NCBI RefSeq assembly: GCF_038007465.1
Contig: NZ_JBBOXF010000001.1
Span: 3,235,001-3,299,000 of the forward strand
Origin: Sporosarcina sp. FSL K6-1508
GTDB taxonomy: Bacteria; Bacillota; Bacilli; Bacillales_A; Planococcaceae
Length of the DNA stretch: 64,000 bases
Reading direction: 5' to 3'
This document shows, piece after piece, positions 8,299 through 16,971 of the stretch. The position numbers and the translations under genes are program-made. The notes beneath the pieces were generated by a model. The model had not been told where the DNA came from. It made no database searches and saw nothing but the letters and a program-made list of their open reading frames with translations. The stretch's first letter is position 1. Each line of letters opens with the position of its first letter.

Positions 8299-10053
8299 GT
8301 GAAGGTTTTATTACAGCTCGGCTGGTTTTTTAAACAGCGGAAGAAGCAGTATCTTTTTGGAATTTCTATGCTTGTTTTTGTTTCAATATTGCAATTACTA
8401 CCACCCAAAATCATCGGAATTATCGTTGATGACATTACATTAGGCACTTTGACCGCGACGGCGCTCACCAAATGGCTTGTCATCTTAGCCGTGGCAGGTG
8501 TTCTCATGTACATTGCACGCTATTACTGGCGTGTTATGATTTTTGGTTCGGCCGTCTTATTATCTAGAACAATGCGTGAAAAACTATTCAACCACTTCAC
8601 GAGAATGTCACCATCATTCTACCAAAAACGACGTGTAGGAGATTTAATGGCCCATGCAACAAATGATATAAATGCTGTGCAGCAAACAGCCGGTATGGGT
8701 ATTTTGACACTTGTCGATTCCGTCTCGACAGGAGGATTTGTCATTTTGACAATGGCTATCACCATCAATTGGAAATTGACATTGATTGCCCTTATTCCAC
8801 TACCATTTATGATTTTCCTGACAAGCTATTACGGAAAATTATTGCGCAAACGGTTCCGATTTGCTCAAGAAGCATTCTCGAATTTGAATGACAAGACACA
8901 GGAAAGTATATCTGGCATTAAAGTCATCAAAACATTCGGTCAGAAAAATGAAGATATTGAAGATTTTACAAACTTATCTACCGATGTAGTCAGTAAAAAT
9001 ATGCGCGTCGCTAAAGTGGATGCCTTATTCGATCCGACGATTACAGGGATATTCGCAATCTCATACATCCTGTCTTTCTATTTCGGAACAAAGTTTATCA
9101 TTGCAGGTGACATGTCAATTGGTGACATGATAGCTTTCAGTACATACCTCGGGCTTCTAGTCTGGCCAATGCTTGCATTCGGATTCCTCTTTAATATTGT
9201 AGAGCGCGGAAATGCGTCTTACAGCCGGATTACGGAATTGTTATCTGTTGCACCGGAAATTAAAGACATCGCGGGCGCAATTGATAAAAGACCAGAAGGC
9301 GACTTGCATTTCAATATAGACGAGTTCAAATTCCCAGGTGACGAGCGTGCAGCATTGCTTGACGTTCACTTCACGTTAAAACGAGGAGAAACAATGGGGA
9401 TTGTGGGTAAAACTGGATCGGGCAAAACAGCGATTTTAAAATTACTGCTCAGAGAGTTTGAAGGGTACAAAGGAAGCATTGTCTATGGAAACAACCCAAT
9501 TAATCAATACAAACAGCAACGTTTGAGGGAGTCGATCGGTTATGTACCGCAAGACCATTTTTTGTTTTCGACAACACTTGCTGAAAATATAGCTTTTACA
9601 AACCCAAGAATTGAAACTGGGAAAATTCATGAAGCTGCAAGACTCGCCCATATTCATGAAGATATTTTAGGATTTACGGAAGGCTATGACACCATTGTAG
9701 GAGAACGCGGTGTATCTTTATCGGGCGGGCAGAAACAGCGGATTTCCATTGCTCGGGCATTGATTATGGAACCGGAATTACTGCTTTTGGATGATTCCTT
9801 GTCGGCAGTCGATGCTAAAACGGAAGAAGCGATTTTACAATCACTCAAACAAACACGCACAGGCGAGACGACAATTATTACATCACATCGACTAAGTGCC
9901 ATCCAACATGCGCATAAAATCATCGTTATGCATGAAGGTACGATTGTCGAAGCCGGAACGCATGAAGAACTGCTCGAAATGAATGGAAGATATAAAGAAA
10001 TGTATGATTTGCAACAACTTGAAGTGCTTGTTGAACAGGGAGGCGAGGAATAA
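8299..10053 (+). CDS. ABC exporter half-transporter, YheI/BmrC-like (degenerate site)
   Basis: A 584-residue fused permease-ATPase: six membrane helices (about 15-300), then a nucleotide-binding domain with Walker A GKTGSGKT at 370-377, LSGGQ at 474-478, and Walker B ending LLLLDDSLS near 497. The catalytic Glu of Walker B is Asp here, the usual sign of the degenerate site in heterodimeric exporters. Sequence features such as GILTLVDS and YVPQDH resemble B. subtilis YheI (BmrC). GTG start after AGGGGGAG. It overlaps the next gene in a TAATG junction, so the two are cotranslated. Likely a multidrug exporter subunit. Confidence 0.9.
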   Translation: MKVLLQLGWFFKQRKKQYLFGISMLVFVSILQLLPPKIIGIIVDDITLGTLTATALTKWLVILAVAGVLMYIARYYWRVMIFGSAVLLSRTMREKLFNHFTRMSPSFYQKRRVGDLMAHATNDINAVQQTAGMGILTLVDSVSTGGFVILTMAITINWKLTLIALIPLPFMIFLTSYYGKLLRKRFRFAQEAFSNLNDKTQESISGIKVIKTFGQKNEDIEDFTNLSTDVVSKNMRVAKVDALFDPTITGIFAISYILSFYFGTKFIIAGDMSIGDMIAFSTYLGLLVWPMLAFGFLFNIVERGNASYSRITELLSVAPEIKDIAGAIDKRPEGDLHFNIDEFKFPGDERAALLDVHFTLKRGETMGIVGKTGSGKTAILKLLLREFEGYKGSIVYGNNPINQYKQQRLRESIGYVPQDHFLFSTTLAENIAFTNPRIETGKIHEAARLAHIHEDILGFTEGYDTIVGERGVSLSGGQKQRISIARALIMEPELLLLDDSLSAVDAKTEEAILQSLKQTRTGETTIITSHRLSAIQHAHKIIVMHEGTIVEAGTHEELLEMNGRYKEMYDLQQLEVLVEQGGEE

Positions 10054-11840
10054 TGTCAGCAGAAAAACAACCGAAATTAACAGCGAAAGATCAATGGGTT
10101 GTCTTAAAAAGATTGTTGCGTTATATCATCCCTCATAAAAAAAGCGTAATTATTGCGCTTGTCCTGCTTATTTTGACAGTCACGGGCAGTATCGCAGGAC
10201 CTTTGATTATTCAACGATTCATTGATAACCACCTGGCAACGATGGATTTCTCGAAAAGTGCCATCACGAATATCGCGATTGCCTATATAGGGATTCAGGT
10301 ATTTATGGTTGTCGTCTCTTATTTCCAGCTGATAAGGTTCCAAGATATTGCATTAAAAATCATTCAGCAAATGCGCATCGATGTGTTTTCAAAAGTACAA
10401 GGACTTGGAATGCGTTATTTCGACAAAACACCTGCTGGAAGTATCGTTTCACGTGTGACGAACGATACCGAAGCAATCAAAGAAATGTTCGTCAGTGTTA
10501 TTGTTACGTTTTTACAAGCTGTTTTTGTGCTAGTCGGCGTTTATATTGCGCTTTTTTCACTTGATGCAAAGTTAGCACTTATATCCCTGTTATTATTGCC
10601 GTTATTTTTAGCAGTGATTGTTATCTATAGACGATACAGTGCCGACTTCTATCAAGATATCCGTGAGCGGTTAAGTCAGCTCAACGCTAAAATAGCTGAA
10701 TCATTATCCGGTATGGGTATGATTCAAGCATTTAGGCAGGAAGACCGGTTAGAAGCAGAATTTGATGCTATTAACGAAAAACATTTCCGCGCTGGAATGC
10801 GAAATATTAAATTTGACGGCATTCTGCTTGGCCCGGCAATCGATTTACTTTACGCTGGAGCAATTGTTTTCGTACTCGGTTACTTCGGATTCCTATCACT
10901 TGGCAGTGCGGTGGAAGTTGGAATTCTTTACGCATTTACGACTTTGATCGGCCGTTTGTTCCAACCTGTCCAACAAGTGATGCAGCGATTATCTATTTTT
11001 CAACAGGCAATGGTTGCTGCATCACGTGTGTTTAAATTAATGGATGACCCGGACATGGAACCGGAACAACAAGATCGTAACAATACTGAAATTAAGAACG
11101 GGAAAATTGAATTCCGCGATGTATCATTTTCATATGATGGACAAACGGATGTACTGAAAAACATTTCATTCACTGCGAATGCCGGTGAGACAGTTGCACT
11201 TGTCGGTCATACCGGGAGCGGAAAGAGCTCGATCATCAATTTGCTAATGCGTTTCTATGAATATGAACGCGGTGATATTTGTATCGACGATGTTTCGCTG
11301 AAAGGATATTCAAAAGAAGAACTGCGGAAGAAGACAGGACTTGTCTTGCAAGATCCATTTCTATTCTATGGTGATATCGAAAGTAACATCCGTTTACATG
11401 ATAAAGAAATGACATCTGAAGAAGTAAGGTTAGCTGCTGAATTTGTACAGGCAAATGAATTCATCGAAAAGTTGCCTGACAAATACGCACAAAAAGTGAC
11501 GGAACGCGGCTCTACGTTCTCAAGTGGGCAACGTCAGCTCGTTGCATTTGCACGAACAGTCGCGACAAATCCTAAAATTCTTGTTCTCGATGAAGCGACT
11601 GCCAATATCGACACGGAAACAGAAGTGGCAATCCAGTCAAGCCTTGAGAAGATGAGGAAAGGGCGTACAACAATCGCAATCGCTCACAGATTGAGTACAA
11701 TCCAAGACGCGGAACTGATTCTCGTACTTCACAAAGGAGAAATTGTTGAACGTGGAACACACCAGGAATTGCTGGTCCAAAAAGGTCTCTATCACAAGAT
11801 GTATCTGCTTCAAAATAATATCTTGGAAGATGTTATCTGA
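10053..11840 (+). CDS. ABC exporter half-transporter, YheH/BmrD-like (canonical site)
   Basis: A 595-residue partner of the preceding gene, with six membrane helices and an ATPase domain. Walker A is GHTGSGKSS (385-393), the signature is FSSGQ (489-493), and Walker B reads ILVLDEATANID with the catalytic Glu present. A canonical Glu here with an Asp in the partner fits a heterodimer with one competent and one degenerate ATP site, as in BmrCD. It is shorter than B. subtilis YheH (673 aa). The start codon overlaps the partner's stop, and a terminator follows. The drug range cannot be predicted. Confidence 0.9.
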   Translation: MSAEKQPKLTAKDQWVVLKRLLRYIIPHKKSVIIALVLLILTVTGSIAGPLIIQRFIDNHLATMDFSKSAITNIAIAYIGIQVFMVVVSYFQLIRFQDIALKIIQQMRIDVFSKVQGLGMRYFDKTPAGSIVSRVTNDTEAIKEMFVSVIVTFLQAVFVLVGVYIALFSLDAKLALISLLLLPLFLAVIVIYRRYSADFYQDIRERLSQLNAKIAESLSGMGMIQAFRQEDRLEAEFDAINEKHFRAGMRNIKFDGILLGPAIDLLYAGAIVFVLGYFGFLSLGSAVEVGILYAFTTLIGRLFQPVQQVMQRLSIFQQAMVAASRVFKLMDDPDMEPEQQDRNNTEIKNGKIEFRDVSFSYDGQTDVLKNISFTANAGETVALVGHTGSGKSSIINLLMRFYEYERGDICIDDVSLKGYSKEELRKKTGLVLQDPFLFYGDIESNIRLHDKEMTSEEVRLAAEFVQANEFIEKLPDKYAQKVTERGSTFSSGQRQLVAFARTVATNPKILVLDEATANIDTETEVAIQSSLEKMRKGRTTIAIAHRLSTIQDAELILVLHKGEIVERGTHQELLVQKGLYHKMYLLQNNILEDVI

Positions 11841-11849
11841 CGAAAATCG

Positions 11850-11889
11850 GCTTGCATACGCCTTCTACAGGTGTTGCAAGCTTTTTTTG
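11850..11889 (+). terminator. terminator after the ABC exporter pair
   Basis: GCTTGCA (11850-11856) pairs with TGCAAGC (11875-11881), followed by seven T residues. Confidence 0.85.
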
Positions 11890-11993
11890 TTTCATTACAA
11901 CGCAAATGTCATAAACTGTTCACAGACGTATTAGACGTAATTTAGTGCTTCTTTTGATACGATTGAGGAAGAAAATTTGAAGGGGAGAGAATA

Positions 11994-12704
11994 ATGGCTA
12001 CAGACTTAAATCTATTTCTCGCTTTCGGTGCCGGTTTCTTAAGTTTCATATCACCGTGTACATTGCCGTTATATCCAGCATTCATTTCGTATATCACCGG
12101 TATGTCACTAGATGATTTAAAGTCGGACTCGAAACGCATGAGCAGAAGTGGCATGCTACATACACTGTTCTTCTTGTTAGGTTTCTCTATTATTTTCATT
12201 GTAATCGGCTATAGTACGTCCTTTGTCGGTACATTTTTCCAAGAGAACCAGGAGATACTCAGACAAGCAGGTGCAATTTTCATTGTCTTATTTGGACTGA
12301 TGATTGTCGGGGTGTTCAAACCTGAATTCCTGATGAAAGAAAGAAGACTGCAGTTCAAAAACAGACCTGCCGGTTACTTAGGTACGATGGTTATCGGGAT
12401 TGCATTCGCTGCCGGGTGGCAACCGTGTTCCGGACCGATTATTGGAGCTATTATTACACTTGCTGCCGCAAACCCCGGCTCGGGTATGGTTTATATGCTT
12501 ATGTATGTCCTCGGTTTTGCAATTCCATTTTTCGTTCTTTCGTTCTTCATTACACGGCTTAGCTGGATTCGAAATCATAGCGCTTTAATCATGAAAATCG
12601 GCGGTTATGTAATGATTGCGGTCGGAGTCTTGTTATTTTTCAATGGCTTGCAGTATTTAACAAGTTTACTTAGCCCTATTTTCGGCGATTTCATGGGCTT
12701 CTGA
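11994..12704 (+). CDS. ccdA: CcdA thiol-disulfide transporter / cytochrome c biogenesis
   Basis: A 236-residue polytopic membrane protein with about six helices. Two conserved cysteines lie in SPCTLPLYPAF (near residue 22) and GWQPCSGPIIG (near 143), the pair that relays electrons across the membrane in CcdA/DsbD proteins. It passes reducing power to extracytoplasmic thioredoxins for cytochrome c maturation and, in Bacillus, spore thiol chemistry. AGGGGAGAGA precedes the ATG. It is first in a three-gene operon with a thioredoxin-like gene and ccdC, the order of B. subtilis ccdA-yneI-yneJ. Confidence 0.93.
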   Translation: MATDLNLFLAFGAGFLSFISPCTLPLYPAFISYITGMSLDDLKSDSKRMSRSGMLHTLFFLLGFSIIFIVIGYSTSFVGTFFQENQEILRQAGAIFIVLFGLMIVGVFKPEFLMKERRLQFKNRPAGYLGTMVIGIAFAAGWQPCSGPIIGAIITLAAANPGSGMVYMLMYVLGFAIPFFVLSFFITRLSWIRNHSALIMKIGGYVMIAVGVLLFFNGLQYLTSLLSPIFGDFMGF

Positions 12705-12726
12705 TTTGAGATTTGGAGGAATACCA

Positions 12727-13035
12727 ATGCAAGTAATTAAATCGTTTGAGGAATGGCTTGAAACAATTGAAAACCAAAGAAAGCTGCTTCTATTTGTGAA
12801 AACTGATCACTGTTCTGTCTGTGATGGGTTATTGCCAAAAGTGGTAGCACTCGAAGAGGAGTATCCTATCCCTTTTTATAAGGTGAATGTGGCGGAAGTC
12901 CCGGAAATAGCAGGTCAGCTGTCGTTGTTTACGGCGCCTGTTGTCTTGTTATTTCATGAAGGAAAAGAGTATGCTCGATTTGCGCGGTTTATCCAGATGC
13001 AAGAATTGAAGCGTCGCTTGGGGGAAATCCGATGA
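12727..13035 (+). CDS. thioredoxin-fold protein with CxxC
   Basis: A 102-residue thioredoxin-fold protein with active site HCSVC in KTDHCSVCDGLLPKV (about 29-43), a cis-proline-like TAPVVLLF, and no signal peptide, so it is cytoplasmic. The ATG at 12727 follows GGAGG (12715-12719); an in-frame TTG at 12706 lies before the ribosome site and is rejected. In B. subtilis the gene in this place encodes CcdB, a CheY-like receiver. Here a thioredoxin takes the slot and could hand electrons to CcdA from the inside; that role is inference. Confidence 0.85.
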   Translation: MQVIKSFEEWLETIENQRKLLLFVKTDHCSVCDGLLPKVVALEEEYPIPFYKVNVAEVPEIAGQLSLFTAPVVLLFHEGKEYARFARFIQMQELKRRLGEIR

Positions 13036-13535
13036 ATGAACTAATTGAAACAATTTTCACAAAGGTGCCCCCGGTTTATCTCATTATTGGATCAACCGTA
13101 CTCGCGCTATTTATGGGGACAATGGCGCTGATTGTCAGAACGAAAGCAGCGAAGAGACCTGTTACGCCTCTGAAAATCATCTTGCCGCCACTTTTTATGT
13201 CGACGGGTGCGCTGATGTTCATATTCGAAGAGTTTCGGGTGCCGTTACCTCAAGTACTCGAAGCCCTCTTTGTTGGGCTATTATTTTCAATCATCTTGAT
13301 TAAGACGACGAATTTCGAACGTAAGGATAGCGATATCTACATGAAACGATCGAAAGCATTTCTTTTCATTCTGCTTGGTCTGCTTATTGTCCGGCTCGTC
13401 GGGAAACTGGCGCTTAGCAACACAATCGATGTAGGGGAACTGGGTGGGATGTTCTGGATTCTCGCATTTGGCATGATTGTCCCTTGGCGGATCGGTATGT
13501 TTATGAAGTATAAAAAAATAAAGGAAGTTAAATAA
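13032..13535 (+). CDS. ccdC: CcdC family membrane protein
   Basis: A 167-residue membrane protein with four or five hydrophobic segments (about 15-33, 47-64, 75-90, 108-127, 140-158) and the family features RPVTPLKIILPPLFMSTG and MFWILAFGMIVPWRIGMF. The ATG overlaps the stop of the thioredoxin gene (ATGA). CcdC lies in the ccd operon of Bacillus, but its biochemical role is not settled. A strong terminator follows. Confidence 0.88.
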   Translation: MNELIETIFTKVPPVYLIIGSTVLALFMGTMALIVRTKAAKRPVTPLKIILPPLFMSTGALMFIFEEFRVPLPQVLEALFVGLLFSIILIKTTNFERKDSDIYMKRSKAFLFILLGLLIVRLVGKLALSNTIDVGELGGMFWILAFGMIVPWRIGMFMKYKKIKEVK

Positions 13536-13540
13536 GTAAA

Positions 13541-13573
13541 AGGTGTCTGCATTTAATTGCAGACACCTTTTTT
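13541..13573 (+). terminator. terminator of the ccd operon
   Basis: Perfect 10-bp stem AGGTGTCTGC / GCAGACACCT (13541-13568) followed by T residues. Confidence 0.9.
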
Positions 13574-13618
13574 ACACTTTGAAAAATAATGAAACCTCGA
13601 ACAGGGGATAATTCACAT

Positions 13619-13668
13619 GTCGACTAGGCTCTAGCGCTTGTCGGGGCTAAGCAAGGCGCTTGCGTTGT
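13619..13668. repeat. dispersed intergenic repeat, copy 2
   Basis: The stretch with GACTAGGCTCTAGCGCTTG and then GGGGCTAAGCAAGGCGCTTG resembles the dispersed CTAG/CAGCGCCTAG...GCGCTTGCG intergenic repeats of many Bacillales. Related partial copies are at 1012-1035 and 14217-14255. It sits between convergent genes and may form a hairpin. Confidence 0.45.
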
Positions 13669-13675
13669 TGTCCAA

Positions 13676-14101
13676 TCAAAACAAGTGTTCATACGGAGTT
13701 AAATCGATCTTCATTTCGGCCATTTTCTTACGAAGAAATTTATGGTCCCGTTTCGGTGTTGCTTGTATATATCCACGGATTATAAGATCGGAATCAATTT
13801 TCCTGGCATTTTCCTCAAGCGCAATCTCGCCAATCTTGCCAGCGATTTTTTGTTTCGCTACAGGACGGAATAATTCAGGTACTGGGACGACTAGCTCATT
13901 CAACAGCAGTTTTGCTTTGTCGTTCCACAGGTGAAGAGAGCTCTCCACGTAATGCTCTTCCCAGTCGAGTGTCGATTTCCCATCCGCTTTTGGAAATACT
14001 TTTAAGAACTTCCGGAACATGAAAAAGCCGCCGATGCCGAAAAGCCCAATAAGGACAACACACCAAAAAATGATGAACCACATAAATAGGTTGTCTTGCA
14101 A
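13676..14101 (-). CDS. DUF2621 family membrane-anchored protein, YneK-like
   Basis: A 141-residue protein with one N-terminal membrane helix (about 6-29) and a hydrophilic remainder ending in DLTPYEHLF. Family (DUF2621) and position next to ccdC match B. subtilis yneK, though here it is convergent with the ccd operon. The start ATG overlaps the beginning of the hydrophobic helix, and a GAGGTGA-like site precedes it. No function is known. Confidence 0.8.
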   Translation of the reverse strand: MQDNLFMWFIIFWCVVLIGLFGIGGFFMFRKFLKVFPKADGKSTLDWEEHYVESSLHLWNDKAKLLLNELVVPVPELFRPVAKQKIAGKIGEIALEENARKIDSDLIIRGYIQATPKRDHKFLRKKMAEMKIDLTPYEHLF

Positions 14102-14501
14102 AAGTCTTCACCTCTTCCATTCTAATCACCATTATAAGAGCATCTGCAAAAAAACACACGAACAATGTATCCTTTTCCGCAATTAAGATAAGAGAGTATA
14201 GTTTTTTTACTTAAGTCAGTGTCCAGACTCCAGGCGCCTTGCGCTTTTCTAAAAGGGGGGGAGATAAAACAATAGATGGAATTAATACAAGAAGTTGGAT
14301 TTTCAATCTTTCTATCATTGTATCTCTTGCATCGGCTCGAAACGAAACTTGTCGCTATCCACGATTTCCGTGTGTCAATAATGATGAAGTGAACTTCACA
14401 AAAAAGTCATGGATTCGACATGGAAGAGTTCAGCGAATTGCTTGTTTGAAGCCATTACTTCCGCTATGATGGACGTATCAATCGATAGCGGAGGAAAATA
14501 A
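14102..14501. other. 400-bp gap with a degraded dispersed repeat
   Basis: No convincing gene. A fragment at about 14217-14255 (GTCCAGACTCCAGGCGCC, then TTGCGCTTTTC) matches the dispersed-repeat type seen at 13619. A 76-codon reading frame at 14239-14469 starts inside this repeat, lacks a ribosome site and has no protein-like features. The ribosome site GGAGG of the Sco gene is at 14490-14494. Confidence 0.5.
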
Positions 14502-15095
14502 ATGAGAAAAAAACTTTTACTGCCTTATGTATTGCTTGTCGTGCTTATTTTAAGCGCATGTTCTGCCGGAGGGTTCAAAGCAGATCATAATTATAAAATT
14601 GCACCGTTTGAACATACAAATCAGCACAATGAAAAGGTCTCATTGGATGATTTAAAAGGGAAAGTATGGCTGGCACAATTTGTTTACACTGTTTGTACGG
14701 CAGCCTGCCCGCCAATGATGGTAAATATGACAGAAGTCGAGAAAAAACTTGCTGAAGAAGGCGTTGAGGATTACAAAATCGTATCATTCAGCATTGATCC
14801 TGCGGTCGATACACCGGAAGTACTGCAAGAATACCTTGAAATGTATGACATTCAGGATGAAGGAAAATGGGAAATGCTGACGGGGTATAAGCAAGAGGAA
14901 ATCGCAAAGTTTGCAGCAAAATCATTCAAGACGGCTGTTGCTAATATTCCAGATTCCGTCGACGTAATGCATGCAACTAATTTTTCCCTCGTCAATCAGG
15001 ATGGGGAAGTCGTCAAAACGTATAATGGTATGACAGACGTACCATACGATCAAATCATCAAAGATATGAAAGCACTCATTAAAGAGGGTGCGTAA
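14502..15095 (+). CDS. Sco1/SenC/PrrC copper chaperone lipoprotein
   Basis: A 197-residue membrane-anchored thioredoxin-fold protein. The signal peptide ends in lipobox LSAC (Cys20). The copper-binding CxxxC is in TVCTAACPP (near 65-71), and the distal histidine is in MHATNFSLV (near 155). Sco proteins deliver copper to the CuA site of cytochrome c oxidase on the outer face of the membrane (B. subtilis YpmQ). Position close to the ccd genes fits a role in respiratory complex assembly. GGAGG precedes the ATG. Confidence 0.92.
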   Translation: MRKKLLLPYVLLVVLILSACSAGGFKADHNYKIAPFEHTNQHNEKVSLDDLKGKVWLAQFVYTVCTAACPPMMVNMTEVEKKLAEEGVEDYKIVSFSIDPAVDTPEVLQEYLEMYDIQDEGKWEMLTGYKQEEIAKFAAKSFKTAVANIPDSVDVMHATNFSLVNQDGEVVKTYNGMTDVPYDQIIKDMKALIKEGA

Positions 15096-15131
15096 CCGAA
15101 AAAGCAATACTGGATTTAACGGGGTGGAAGG

Positions 15132-15803
15132 ATGAAAAAACGAAAAAGTAAAGGGTTATCTATGAAAGTGAAAGCACTGTTCATCGTCTTGCTGATACCT
15201 ATAGCTGTTACGGTCTTCACATTAACAGCTATTATCTGGACAGGTTTGAAAAATCCCGAACTCATTCGGAAATCCGCAAGTACTTTGCTCGACATAGGGG
15301 AACGTCATACTGCTATGTCAATTCCGGAAGAGTACATCCCTGTCTATAAAGAGGCAGCGGAGACGTATGGTATTCCATGGACGCTTCTTGCTGCGCATCA
15401 CCGGATTGAAACGCGATTTTCAACAATGGATCCCTTGCTTTCGCCGGTGGGTGCAGAAGGACATATGCAGTTCATGCCTTGTACGTTCGTTGGCTGGGGT
15501 TATCCGGGGTGCGGTGATCTTGGAAAAGGAGATATTCCTGATGAAGATAAGTTAAACCCTGACGTTATTAAGAAATATGGTGGATACGGCGTCGATGGAA
15601 ATGGTGATGGTATCGCCGATCCATATAATCTAGAAGATGCAATTTTTAGCGCCGCTAACTATCTTTCAAAAAGCGGTGCAGCGGATGGAGATTACGAAAA
15701 AGCAATCTTCAATTATAACCACAGTGAAAAATATGTCCAAGACGTACTCCGTTATTTCAAGGAGTTTGAAGTCAAACGAATTGAAATGGAAAAAGCCGAC
15801 TAA
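15132..15803 (+). CDS. lytic transglycosylase (SLT-like) with membrane anchor
   Basis: A 223-residue protein with a single N-terminal membrane segment (about 16-38) and an extracytoplasmic SLT-type domain. Motifs include GIPWTLLAAHHRIETRFS (catalytic Glu in IETRF near residue 94), PVGAEGHMQFMPCTF and AIFNYNHSEKYVQDV near the end. It should cleave peptidoglycan glycan strands to 1,6-anhydro ends. It is only 36 bp after the Sco gene, with ribosome site GTGGAAGG, and a terminator follows. The cell-wall role is inferred from the family. Confidence 0.83.
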   Translation: MKKRKSKGLSMKVKALFIVLLIPIAVTVFTLTAIIWTGLKNPELIRKSASTLLDIGERHTAMSIPEEYIPVYKEAAETYGIPWTLLAAHHRIETRFSTMDPLLSPVGAEGHMQFMPCTFVGWGYPGCGDLGKGDIPDEDKLNPDVIKKYGGYGVDGNGDGIADPYNLEDAIFSAANYLSKSGAADGDYEKAIFNYNHSEKYVQDVLRYFKEFEVKRIEMEKAD

Positions 15804-15840
15804 GGAAAGACCAAGCATTTGAAGGCTAGACACATATAAA

Positions 15841-15878
15841 AAGATGGACCGCCATTTAAATGGGGTCCATCTTTTTAT
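15841..15878 (+). terminator. terminator after the transglycosylase gene
   Basis: AAGATGGACC pairs with GGTCCATCTT around a 13-base spacer, followed by T residues (15841-15878). Confidence 0.85.
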
Positions 15879-15894
15879 TCGTTATTTACTGGAA

Positions 15895-16149
15895 TTACGA
15901 AGCTTTACGCATTGATTTCATAATTAGACTCACAATGAATACGAGGATTAGTGAACCAAGGATGGCTGGAACAATGTAGAAGTCAGAAATCTTCGGACCC
16001 CATGACCCTAATAGCATTCCGCCAATCCATGCACCGATGATCCCGGCGATAATATTACCAATAATTCCACCCGGGATATCTTTCCCTAAAATCATGCCTG
16101 CAAGCCAACCGATAATCCCACCAATAATTAAAAACCAAATGAAACTCAT
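15895..16149 (-). CDS. GlsB/YeaQ/YmgE family small membrane protein
   Basis: An 84-residue hydrophobic protein with three membrane helices and glycine-rich repeats (GGIIGWLAG, GGIIGNIIAGIIGAWIGG), typical of transglycosylase-associated / GlsB stress proteins. Start choice: an ATG at 16158 directly abuts the AAAGGAG ribosome site, while the in-frame ATG at 16149 lies 9 bp from it, so the latter is used. Homologues are linked to general stress; biochemical function is unknown. Confidence 0.85.
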   Translation of the reverse strand: MSFIWFLIIGGIIGWLAGMILGKDIPGGIIGNIIAGIIGAWIGGMLLGSWGPKISDFYIVPAILGSLILVFIVSLIMKSMRKAS

Positions 16150-16262
16150 ACTGTCCATCTCCTTTTGAGTAAAAAATAATTTCGTCTGTAGTCTTTGTAA
16201 TAACCTTAATTACAATACATTAAACATCGAGAACGAAAAAATTACCAAAGTTTTTAAGACAG

Positions 16263-16811
16263 TCACTGGATGATCGTTGCGCCTAATGTAGTTTCAAAAT
16301 GGCGGAGTGCCCACTCATGACCCGCTGAATCGAAGCTTGCAACGCCTTGTTCATGGATGACGATGTCAAATCCCCGGTTGTATGCATCCACTGAAGTATG
16401 AAGGATACAAATATCCGTACAGACACCGACCAAGTGTAATTCTGTAATCCCTCGTGCTCGAAGAAGTAGTTCCAAATCCGTTCCTGCAAATGCGCTAAAC
16501 CGTGTTTTGTCCATCCAATGGATTTCTTCCTTGCGTTCATCATACAATCGTTGGAGAGAACCATACAAATTCCTTCCAGCGGTCCCACGAATATTATGCG
16601 GCGGAAATTGTTTAGTTTCAGGATGGTACAAATCATCTAAATCATGTACATCAACTGGCATTACAACAAAGTGATTTTCATCTAAAAAAGTATTCGTTAA
16701 ATTAGTAATATACTTCTCCAATTTAATTCCCGGTTTCCCACATGTAAGTGCACCATCTTCAGCCACGAAATCAATAGTGTAATCAATGACCAACAACGCT
16801 TTCTTCACCAT
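16263..16811 (-). CDS. pncA: nicotinamidase / isochorismatase-family cysteine hydrolase
   Basis: A 182-residue cysteine hydrolase. The catalytic triad is visible as Asp in VIDYTIDF (residue 9), Lys in DKTRFSAFAGT (near 101) and Cys in VGVCTDICI (near 130), with a cis-peptide-type motif before the Cys. Metal-binding D-x-H is in PVDVHDLDD. It most likely converts nicotinamide to nicotinate in the NAD salvage path. The ATG at 16811 follows AAGGGG by 7 bp. Another amide substrate of the same superfamily cannot be excluded. Confidence 0.88.
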   Translation of the reverse strand: MVKKALLVIDYTIDFVAEDGALTCGKPGIKLEKYITNLTNTFLDENHFVVMPVDVHDLDDLYHPETKQFPPHNIRGTAGRNLYGSLQRLYDERKEEIHWMDKTRFSAFAGTDLELLLRARGITELHLVGVCTDICILHTSVDAYNRGFDIVIHEQGVASFDSAGHEWALRHFETTLGATIIQ

Positions 16812-16971
16812 GCAACACCCCTTTTCATTTCATCCATTCCATCATGCCATAACTGAGTGATTATTTCATTACTCTTAAATAATAGAATAGAAAAATATTT
16901 TTGCGCGGAAATGAATATCAGAATATACTAGAAAGAATACTAGCAGTTTCTAGAAGAAGGGAGATAATCTC

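Noticed and set aside
14239..14469. 76-codon plus-strand frame before the Sco gene
   Set aside because: Starts in a degraded intergenic repeat, has no ribosome site and no protein-like composition.
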